A stretch of 5,705 nt of DNA, from assembly GCA_018969805.1 (NCBI GenBank), contig JAGWXQ010000102.1, forward strand, positions 1-5,705. Reading direction: 5' to 3'. This stretch comes from Paenibacillaceae bacterium (lineage in GTDB: Bacteria > Bacillota > Bacilli > Paenibacillales > YIM-B00363). The stretch's first letter is position 1. Each line of letters opens with the position of its first letter. Below are positions 1 through 5,705 of this stretch, piece by piece. The notes beneath the pieces are model-generated. The model did no database searches. It saw only the letters and a program-made list of their open reading frames with translations, and had not been told where the DNA came from. The position numbers were made by a program, and so were the translations under genes.

Positions 1-1374
1 GATCATTTCTAGATCATTTTTTATTGCAGGTACTACCTTACTTTTTTGTATATTGAAACTTTCCGATACCTCATTTGATTTTTTAAAAAGCCAAAAAAGT
101 GTCCAGTAATCATTAATTGCATTATTTAGCAAAGGAATGGGATTTCGACGCCACACTATTCCATCTACAGTCCACGATGCCAATTCCGGATTTTTTGATA
201 GATTTTCTGCAAATTTATGCAGCAAATCCCCATAATCTTTCTTGTATCGCGGATTATTTGCAAGTGATTTTATATATTTGATTAAATTTTTGGTCGCAAT
301 GTCCATCTTCCGTTTTAAATCGGGTAACAGCTTATCCAACTGCTCTTTAAAACCTTTTTGTTCAAATTTTTCAAAATTCTTTATCACTTCCTCCAGATCT
401 TTTATATCAGCTACCCGCTGTGCGCATTCCTCGGAAATTTCTTTTAGTTTAGTTAACTGAGTTTCTGTCGGATAACGCAATCCCTCATCGGATCTATGCG
501 ACGATGCACTGGAAGTCGCTTGGTTTCTACCGCTACCCGGCGGTGGAGGCACGATCTTTCCGCGATTGTTTCCATTATTTCCATTGTTTCCATTGTTTCC
601 ATTTGAAGGCGTGCGCACCGGCTTCAATACTACAGGAGCACCCTCTTTTTTGATTTGCATCATAAGATCAACAAACTCTTTTTTTGCTTTTTCAAAAAGT
701 ACAGCAGGATTTGCATTTTTTTGAATTTCTGTTATGATCGGTTTTATCTTATTTGTAAATTGATCGTTTACTTCTTTCTCCAATGTACGCAAAGCATCAT
801 CTGAAAATTTGAGCACTTTGTTCATTGCAGGCAAAATATATGCTTTGAACGCGTCTTGTGCTTGTTGTTCGAAAAACTTGATGTTCTTCTTGCACTCTGC
901 TTGATGCACAACACACGCTGCCAAAACGATCACAACAAGAAGCACCGCAACTATAAGCGCAATTTTTGAAAGAACGACCCTTTTTATGGCTGTTCCAATT
1001 CTTATGGCTGTTCCAATTCCGGCCAATATGTTTAAGAACTGCATAAACAACGGAATTTCCAATACGCCCACTTGCGCGACAGGCTGGTACACCGCAAACA
1101 CCTGTGCCAATTTTGGACAAGCGTCTACAGTCGAACGAACTACGGATTTGGTTTGCTTCTGCCGCGCACACTCTTGTAACGCATGTTCAATGTCGCGAAT
1201 AAGCCCAGAAAGCACACGCATGTCTTTATCGGGCTGCATGTCCTGTACGATGTTCTTTGCTTGCGCTTTTGCCGTCATCACGCGAACGAGACCGGACAAC
1301 TGCACACCTTCGAAAAAAATACACCACGATAGGACGATACACGTCCATACGACCATACGACGCATCGCTTTCAT
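1..1374 (-). CDS. Membrane-anchored hypothetical protein, 3' end outside window
   Basis: I do not recognise the family. An open frame runs 458 codons from ATG at 1374 to the left edge with no stop, so the C-terminus is missing. The N-terminus (MKAMRRMVVWTCIVLSW) is basic then hydrophobic, like a signal anchor. A second strong membrane segment spans about residues 139-156 (ALIVAVLLVVIVLAACVV), so residues 160 onward probably form one soluble domain, though the side of the membrane is not certain. Residues 159-245 are charged and probably helical. Residues 258-280 are a low-complexity linker with four Gly-Asn-Asn repeats and a PPPPG stretch. Residues 305-385 are Lys/Glu-rich with coiled-coil character (EECAQRVADIKDLEEVIKNF). 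The last part has aromatic residues (WTVDGIVWRRNPIPLL, DYWTLFWLF). GC is near 50% in the first 200 codons and drops to about 30% in much of the rest, which suggests a mosaic gene. It has its own promoter and a G-rich Shine-Dalgarno 9 nt before the ATG. An effector, adhesin or polymorphic-toxin-like role is possible but unsupported. Confidence 0.8.
   Translation of the reverse strand, partial: MKAMRRMVVWTCIVLSWCIFFEGVQLSGLVRVMTAKAQAKNIVQDMQPDKDMRVLSGLIRDIEHALQECARQKQTKSVVRSTVDACPKLAQVFAVYQPVAQVGVLEIPLFMQFLNILAGIGTAIRIGTAIKRVVLSKIALIVAVLLVVIVLAACVVHQAECKKNIKFFEQQAQDAFKAYILPAMNKVLKFSDDALRTLEKEVNDQFTNKIKPIITEIQKNANPAVLFEKAKKEFVDLMMQIKKEGAPVVLKPVRTPSNGNNGNNGNNGNNRGKIVPPPPGSGRNQATSSASSHRSDEGLRYPTETQLTKLKEISEECAQRVADIKDLEEVIKNFEKFEQKGFKEQLDKLLPDLKRKMDIATKNLIKYIKSLANNPRYKKDYGDLLHKFAENLSKNPELASWTVDGIVWRRNPIPLLNNAINDYWTLFWLFKKSNEVSESFNIQKSKVVPAIKNDLEMI
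565..600 (-). repeat. 9-bp in-frame tandem repeat (Gly-Asn-Asn linker)
   Basis: Four tandem copies of the minus-strand unit GGAAACAAT occur here, one with a C-to-T change. They encode (Gly-Asn-Asn)x4 at about residues 259-270 of the membrane protein. The unit is a multiple of three, so gain or loss of copies would change linker length without breaking the frame. Confidence 0.8.
984..1019 (-). repeat. Perfect 18-bp tandem duplication inside the membrane protein gene
   Basis: Two identical adjacent copies of GAATTGGAACAGCCATAA (minus strand) lie at 1002-1019 and 984-1001. They duplicate six residues (IGTAIR/IGTAIK) just before the second membrane segment. The frame is kept. Exact identity suggests a recent duplication. 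Confidence 0.85.
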
Positions 1375-1383
1375 TACGCCAGA

Positions 1384-1394
1384 CCCCCTCCCCC
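1384..1394 (-). promoter_or_regulatory. G-rich ribosome binding site of the membrane protein gene
   Basis: The minus strand reads T7, then GGGGGAGGGGG, then 9 nt to the ATG at 1374. This supports the ATG at 1374 over the in-frame ATGs at codons 4 and 7. The site is two G5 runs around one A next to a T7 run, so it is prone to slippage. Confidence 0.65.
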
Positions 1395-1449
1395 AAAAAA
1401 ATTGTCTCACCTGATGTGCCGTACATCGAACCACTGCACCAAACCGTGC

Positions 1450-1470
1450 TGCATTGATGTCTCCAATGCA
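1450..1470 (-). other. Hairpin in the 5' leader of the membrane protein gene
   Basis: A perfect 7-bp inverted repeat, TGCATTG and CAATGCA, encloses a 7-nt loop. It lies about 75 nt upstream of the start codon, inside the predicted leader of about 160 nt. There is no U tract after it, so it does not look like a terminator. Its role is unknown; it could affect leader stability or translation. Confidence 0.45.
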
Positions 1471-1544
1471 TGATGTACAAAAAAACACACGCGACGAGGA
1501 CAACATGCCATCGACGATGTGTACAGGAATTCATCGACAAGAAC

Positions 1545-1572
1545 ATTGTACCACAAAAAAAAAAATTGTCAA
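1545..1572 (-). promoter_or_regulatory. Sigma-70 promoter with an 11-T spacer tract
   Basis: On the minus strand a perfect -35 TTGACA (1572-1567) is followed by a 16-bp spacer and the -10 TACAAT (1550-1545). The -10 is preceded by TGG, giving an extended TGn -10 motif. The spacer contains 11 consecutive T (1565-1555). The DNA upstream of the -35 is AT-rich, like an UP element. Transcription would start near 1538 and read into the membrane protein gene at 1374. One base gained in the T tract gives the optimal 17-bp spacing; one lost gives 15 bp, so expression could vary by slippage. Confidence 0.75.
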
Positions 1573-1662
1573 TCGTTGTTGAAAAAAAGTTATTGATCGT
1601 ATTTTTATTTATTCAAGTATATGTACTTTTTATTTTCCTTGATGCATTTTATCTATTCCCAT

Positions 1663-1687
1663 AAAAAAAATAAGCTGCCTTGGCAGC
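1663..1687 (-). terminator. Rho-independent terminator downstream of lepB
   Basis: The minus strand reads GCTGC, loop CAAG, GCAGC, then TTA and eight T (1670-1663). The stem is short (5 bp, or 6 with a tight loop) but the U tract is good. A second perfect hairpin, TGCACA-GCG-TGTGCA at 1713-1699, lies just before it. The terminator sits about 155 nt after the lepB stop and before the next promoter, so it separates the two transcription units. Confidence 0.6.
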
Positions 1688-1842
1688 CCATCTTCTTCTG
1701 CACACGCTGTGCATGTCGCGCTGCGCAGGAGTTTCATACACATCCCCGATTAAAACATTTATCCAGAGGTCTGTATGCGTCGAGAGAGCAAAAGGTGTTT
1801 TTGTGAAACGGATTGATGTATTGAAATACGGATTCGTATCAA
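1688..1842. other. Non-coding 3' region between lepB and its terminator
   Basis: This stretch of about 155 bp holds no convincing gene. It contains the 6-bp hairpin at 1699-1713. A possible 37-codon minus frame (1743-1630) reads through the terminator and has only a weak ribosome binding site, so I do not call it. Confidence 0.5.
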
Positions 1843-2431
1843 CTATTTGTCGTATGCGTTTGTCAGCATCCCGATTTTGGAAATCGGCCACAATCCGATG
1901 TCCGCACGTCCGACGATGTCCTCTACGGGCACTTCTCCAATATCCCTGCTGTCTGTAGAATGTGACCGATTGTCCCCCATGGCGAATACATGTCCATTGG
2001 ACACTGTGTACGGCGCAAAGTCTTTGTCGTTGTATTGCCTCTCTTGGTTGTGCATCTTTGCGACTGCTTGGATTAAGTATGGTTCTTTTCGCTCTACCCC
2101 ATTGATGTACACGACATCCCCGATGACTTCGATCGTCTCCCCGGGCAACGCCATGACGCGCTTGATGTATTGTTCTTCTTCCGCCGCTTGAAACACGACG
2201 ATGTCGCCACGCTCTGGTGGATGGAAACGGTACACAATTTTGTTCACGAGCACAAGTTCATTGTCTTGCAACGTCGGGGTCATTGACACTCCGTTGACGA
2301 TGTATATCCAAAAAAAAGAACGGGCGCACCCCAAAAATGATAACAGCAAAAATAAGGATCCACTTCACAAAATACAGCAATTCAGATTTCCACGATAAAT
2401 TTGGCTCTGCAAACGACGATCCTGATTCCAC
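1843..2431 (-). CDS. lepB: Type I signal peptidase, frameshifted as given
   Basis: Signal peptidase I removes signal peptides from exported proteins at the outer face of the cytoplasmic membrane, using a Ser/Lys dyad. With one T removed from the T8 run (A8 at 2310-2317) the protein is 195 aa, a usual length for short bacterial enzymes. One membrane segment lies at about residues 18-40 (LLYFVKWILIFAVIIFGVRP). The catalytic serine is in NGVSMTPTL (Ser49), the lysine in YIKRVMALPGETI (Lys90), and the conserved GDNRSHSTDSRD box is at 152-163. I choose GTG at 2431 because AAGGAGG ends 7 nt before it, and its frame carries the membrane segment. The ATG at 2433 overlaps it in another frame that stops after 22 codons. 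As given, the anchor and catalytic parts lie in different frames. Because lepB is normally essential, a sequencing error or translational slippage is more likely than true loss. The FGE-like gene lies 151 bp upstream. Confidence 0.9.
2310..2317 (-). other. T8 homopolymer at the lepB frameshift
   Basis: The minus strand reads TTC then eight T then GGATATAC. With seven T the frame continues PFFFWIYIVNGVSM, joining the membrane anchor to the catalytic serine. With eight T the anchor frame reads PFFFLDIHRQ and leaves the catalytic frame. Confidence 0.8.
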
Positions 2432-2438
2432 ATGGGCT

Positions 2439-2445
2439 CCTCCTT
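2439..2445 (-). promoter_or_regulatory. lepB ribosome binding site
   Basis: AAGGAGG on the minus strand is a near-consensus Shine-Dalgarno sequence. Seven nt separate it from GTG at 2431. This decides the lepB start. Confidence 0.8.
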
Positions 2446-2540
2446 GATTATGATCCCAAGTGCACAACAAGACAGCATCCACATAGCTTCACAATGCAAC
2501 ACATCCATCAATGAGCGATGCGTATGCAAAGACACACTGC

Positions 2541-2572
2541 CGTGTGGGAGGGCGTATGCCCCGACCCACACG
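2541..2572 (-). terminator. Strong intergenic hairpin, possible terminator or attenuator
   Basis: An 8-bp inverted repeat (CGTGTGGG with CCCACACG) encloses a second 4-bp stem (GGGC with GCCC, loop of 4). It begins 10 nt after the stop of the FGE-like gene. The sequence after it on the minus strand (GCAGTGTGTCTTTGC) has no proper U tract. It may stabilise the 3' end or reduce read-through into lepB rather than fully terminate. I saw no strong promoter between it and lepB, so the two genes may be co-transcribed. Confidence 0.5.
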
Positions 2573-2582
2573 CGCCATGATG

Positions 2583-5523
2583 CTATTTCGTGCGCACGGT
2601 GCGCATGCCGAACACTTGCTTGCTGCATCCGTCCAAGCTGTAACACGTAGCTAGAGACGGTTTGCTCGCATATATGTCCCCACCTACTCCATCAACATAC
2701 CAAACATTGCCGATTATCGGGTGTTGTACTCCTTCAGGGAAAAACACCAGCTCTTGCACATTGCCAAATGCATCATATATCCCTAAGGGCGATGGGTTCT
2801 TTTGTCCGACCGGTTGGGTGTGCTGTACACCTCCGTACCACGCAATGCGCTGCAGCAATGGCGTGTCGTTGTTCACATCAAGCCAATAATACGTATTCTT
2901 TCCTACTTTTTTCGCAATCGATGGAAACTGCGCCTTGCGGGTCGTCCCAGCAAACGTCGCCATCACGACCCATTCGTCATAAACGGGCAACCGATATCCG
3001 TTGCGCGCGGTTTGCGCACGCAGGGATTGTACGAGAACGGCATCCTTAAGAAACGCTGCATCTGTGACTGCATTGCGCAGGACACGGTTGTTGCGGTCTA
3101 CGTACACTGGACGCAGTCCACTTTTTTCGGATTTTGCATTGAGCCACACAAATACATCTGCTTCATCCAAATTGACGACCGGTTCAAATTGACGTTCTGT
3201 CGGAGCTGGCCCCCACAACACCCCGTGAACCTTCCGTCCCTGAGCCAACGAATGTGTACCCGTTTTTCTTTCCCCACTGTACGATGTCCCACCAATCACG
3301 ATACGTTACTTCGGTGTTGGCAACATAGAGATCTTGTATACGTATCGGCGGCTTTATCTTCTGACTTAAGAGCATATGTTCCAATATTTGTGCGCGGAAG
3401 AGCACTTCTTTGCCTTCTACGATGCGTTGGGTCGGTGCAAACGTCACTTTCGCCGTGTTTCCAACCATACGTACCGACATCGCCCCTGGTACGACGATGC
3501 GATCCAACGCGTATGGGGAGCGCGCCTGCAACACCACCGTTGCCACATACTTCGTTTGGGGTGCAAATCGTCCATTGCGCAACGCTGGTGTCCACGATAC
3601 GCTGCCTGTATACGGAGTCGTATCGATGGCCGTCTGCGGCTGTGCTCCGGCCACAGGAGCGACCAACGGCATCGGCACGTCTTGCGCACTGTCGATCATC
3701 GCGTACGCTACCCGAAACGCACTTTTTTCCTGTGGCATTATGGCACGTTTTTCTGTATGCGCGATCCACTCCCGTGCATTTGCGCCGATACCTGATGCGA
3801 GCGTAGACACGATCTTCTGATTGTATTCCGTCTGTGCCCATTGTGGCAGCGTCACGACATCACCGCTTTCGCCAAAACCAAAGCACGCTTCGTAACAATC
3901 GTACGCATCAGCATACGCATATTGGGAATTCCAAAACGTTTTTGTCACTTTAGTGTCTTTGACATCCTTTCCCTTTGTGGATGCCCCTGCCTCGCTATCT
4001 ACCAACGTCGATCCAGCAACGTACAATTCTTGCTCTGTAGGCAACCTGTAGCCGTTGTATGCAGAAGCGCGCACCACATCAATAGCGCTGTCTTTTGTAC
4101 TGTCCGTCAGCACACGTCCTTGTGCATCGCGATACGCTGGATCGCGCCCTTCCCGAGCAGAGTGCGCATTTAGCCAGACGAGCACATCCCGCTGCACAGC
4201 CCCTACATAAGGCATATCATACGCCGTGCGCCAGAAGCTGTCTGTACCGCCTGAAAACCGATACCCTTTGGCCAACGCCCACGACACCGTATCGTTCCAC
4301 TGCCGGCGTGTCACTTCGGTCGTACCGAGCGCAAACTTTGGCCATTTTTTTCCATCGATCACACCGTGCACAGGCACGACATGCACCGCGTTGGACGCCG
4401 TTTTGGCGAATGAAGCGGTCACAACATTGCCCGCGATCGATACATCTTGCGCACGGGGTACACGCATTGTCATGCCTTCAGTGAGCGTATAAGGAGATTT
4501 TGGTGTCAATGTCACGCGCGCTGTATATGCGACATTGTGAGCAAACGTCTGTTGTTGTAGCGCAGGACTCCACTGTACTGTCGCCGTAAACGTCATTGCG
4601 TCCAGCGACATGACGGCATTTGCCCCTGATTGGGGTGTCGGCAGAGCGATGTGTGCATCGTCAAGCGATGAAAACACCGTCCGCACGGGGCGCAAACCCA
4701 TCCGCTCGTCACCTACCGTCGGCACGCACGCACAGTCCCGTACCGACAAAGAACGTTTTTTCGTGTCCCCACCAGCAGCATGCCCTGGATGATGCTGCGC
4801 CCCGACGACGTGTTTGCGCAGCGAAGCATCCATGCCGATGAGCCCGAGCGCATTTGGAGGTGCCGTATTCTGGGCTTCTGGCAGAGTGTCATAATATTGC
4901 GGTGCCCAATACACGAGACCTTGCTTTTCGCGCACTGCATACATGATCGTCTCGATGCCATTTGACCCTTTATCGTTGTAATAATGGATCACGCGTCCAT
5001 GTGTTTTTTGAAACTGCGCCGTCGTCTTCAGTGGCGATGTCCCGATCACATACGCCGCCACCGTCCACTCCGTCGATGTCGGCAATCGATCCCCGTCAAA
5101 TGCACCGGCGACGACTTCTGACGTCTCTTGCGCACGATCGCGAATGATCATGCCTTGCACAGTGCGATATACCTTTGTCTTTCCTGCTTTTTCCGACGAT
5201 GCGTTGAGCCATACGACCGCATCGACGTACGCGATGCCCGATACTGGTGCATCCCCTGACTCTGACACACGTGCCAGTGAATACCCATGCCCCTGCGCCC
5301 ACTGTGCGACATCGTTCCACTGCGCTGCGGTCACTTCTGTACGCGCGATGTCAAAATCTGTCAACGACAAAGGCTTCGTATACGTCTCTTGTATCGGCAT
5401 CTCCGTAAACGTAGAAGCCAACACACGTACGTACGATACCTCATCTGACGATACCTTGGCAACTGCTGGACTCCCTACGCCACACAGCAACAACACACAC
5501 ACGACGATGCGTCCCGCGAACAT
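2583..5523 (-). CDS. Exported protein with three FGE/SUMF1-like modules, frameshifted
   Basis: With one surplus G removed at 3210-3214 the protein is about 979 aa. A signal peptide (MFAGRIVVCVLLLCGVGSPAVA, cut before KVSS) sends it out of the cytoplasm. Three FGE-sulfatase-type modules start at about residues 50, 395 and 725. Each has a TEVT..xW block, a VWLNA.S block, an RLP(T) block (DRLPTSTEW, YRLPTEQEL, YRLPVYDEW) and a final G/A-hydrophobic-R-P/T/V block (MGLRPVRT, SAFRVAYA, FGMRTVRT). Module 3 has the clearest signature, SPLGIYDAFGNVQEL. Between them lie two related domains of about 75 aa (VQWSPAL...FAHNVAYTARVTLTPKSPYTL and VSWTPAL...FAPQTKYVATVVLQARSPYAL), probably beta-sandwiches. 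The catalytic cysteine pair of true FGE is not evident, so I infer a binding or structural surface role rather than sulfatase activation. I choose ATG at 5523, not 5529, because GGGAGG lies 7 nt before it. As given, translation from 5523 stops at 3184, in module 3. Confidence 0.85.
3210..3214 (-). other. G5 run at the frameshift in the FGE-like gene
   Basis: Frames for modules 1-2 and for module 3 overlap only in 3184-3299. Matching them to the other modules places the switch near this G5 run. Removing one G gives ...SRGVVGPAPTERQFEPVV, which restores the expected spacing between the TEVT block and the VWLNA block. Confidence 0.65.
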
Positions 5524-5530
5524 ACACATA

Positions 5531-5536
5531 CCTCCC
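5531..5536 (-). promoter_or_regulatory. Ribosome binding site of the FGE-like gene
   Basis: GGGAGG on the minus strand lies 7 nt before ATG at 5523, but only 1 nt before the in-frame ATG at 5529. The spacing favours 5523. The repeat array ends one base upstream. Confidence 0.75.
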
Positions 5537-5537
5537 T

Positions 5538-5705
5538 GACAATGCTGCGCATTGCGCTGGGTGCATTACGTTCGCGACAATGCTGCGCATTGCGCTGGGT
5601 GCATTACGATCGCGACAATGCTGCGCATTGCGCTGGGTGCATTACGATCGCGACAATGCTGCGCATTGCGCTGGGTGCATTACGATCGCGACAATGCTGC
5701 GCATT
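5538..5705. repeat. 38-bp tandem repeat array, truncated by the window edge
   Basis: Four full copies lie at 5538-5575, 5576-5613, 5614-5651 and 5652-5689, plus 16 bases of a fifth. The only difference seen is T at 5571 in the first copy, where the others have A. Each unit begins GACAATGCTGCGCATTG, with a 6-bp hairpin (CAATGC-TGC-GCATTG), and ends with the palindrome CGATCG plus C. There are no variable spacers, so it is not a CRISPR array. The array lies directly upstream of the FGE-like gene, so either that gene's promoter is inside it or its mRNA includes it. True length is unknown. Confidence 0.95.

Noticed and set aside
797..1171. Minus-strand frame of 124 codons rich in Cys, Arg and Ser
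   Set aside because: Shadow of the membrane protein, which reads through the same bases in another frame with clear membrane segments.
1226..1546. Minus-strand frame of 106 codons with a hydrophobic start
   Set aside because: Its ATG overlaps the predicted -10 element, it lacks a ribosome binding site, and it overlaps the start of the better-supported membrane protein frame.
1615..1628. Small inverted repeat AAGTA-TATG-TACTT upstream of the T11 promoter
   Set aside because: Five-base arms in AT-rich DNA are expected by chance. An operator role cannot be supported.
1630..1743. Possible 37-codon minus-strand gene after lepB
   Set aside because: It runs through the terminator hairpin and U tract, and has only a weak ribosome binding site.
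2365..2433. ATG at 2433 as the lepB start
   Set aside because: It reads only 22 codons before a stop. The overlapping GTG at 2431 leads into the signal peptidase membrane segment.
2583..3184. Diversity-generating retroelement target (FGE-fold proteins such as TvpA of T. denticola are known targets)
   Set aside because: No template repeat or reverse transcriptase is in the window, and the 3' end is not rich in AAC/AAT codons.
2802..3806. Plus-strand open frame of 334 codons
   Set aside because: It lies antisense to the well-supported FGE-like gene, has no recognisable domain and low-complexity, Arg/Cys-rich composition typical of a shadow frame.
5450..5523. Lipoprotein signal in the FGE-like protein (VLLLCGVG)
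   Set aside because: The residues before the cysteine fit a lipobox poorly, while SPAVA-KVS is a good type I signal peptidase site. Not fully excluded, since spirochaete lipoboxes are relaxed.
5538..5705. CRISPR array
   Set aside because: Units are head-to-tail identical with no variable spacers, and no cas gene is present.

Overview
All three recognisable genes lie on the minus strand, so the window is read from right to left. The likely source is a spirochaete, probably a Treponema species. This rests on a secreted protein with repeated formylglycine-generating-enzyme-like (FGE/SUMF1) modules separated by beta-sandwich-like repeats, mixed base composition and many homopolymer tracts. It is an inference from gene style; no rRNA or other species marker is present.

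Layout from right to left. (1) 5538-5705: a near-perfect 38-bp tandem repeat array, cut off by the window edge, that stops one base short of a Shine-Dalgarno sequence. (2) 2583-5523: a large exported protein of about 979 residues with a signal peptide, three FGE/SUMF1-like modules and two intervening repeat domains. It is split by one extra base in a C5/G5 run at 3210-3214. (3) 2432-2582: an intergenic gap with a strong hairpin. (4) 1843-2431: type I signal peptidase (lepB), starting at GTG. All catalytic motifs are present, but it is split by one extra base in an A8/T8 run at 2310-2317. (5) 1375-1842: an intergenic region holding a terminator for lepB, then a good sigma-70 promoter whose spacer carries an 11-base T tract, and a leader of about 160 nt with a hairpin and a G-rich ribosome binding site. 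(6) 1-1374: the first 458 codons of an unrecognised membrane-anchored protein that runs off the left edge.

Functional reading: the FGE-like protein enters the Sec pathway and has a type I cleavage site, and the next gene encodes a type I signal peptidase, so the two may share a secretion role. The membrane protein is a separate transcription unit. Its promoter looks able to vary in strength by slippage of the T tract. The two coding frameshifts are each a single surplus base in a homopolymer. They may be sequencing errors, real inactivation or slippage; the window alone cannot decide. I saw no RNA genes, CRISPR array, transposase or plus-strand gene.
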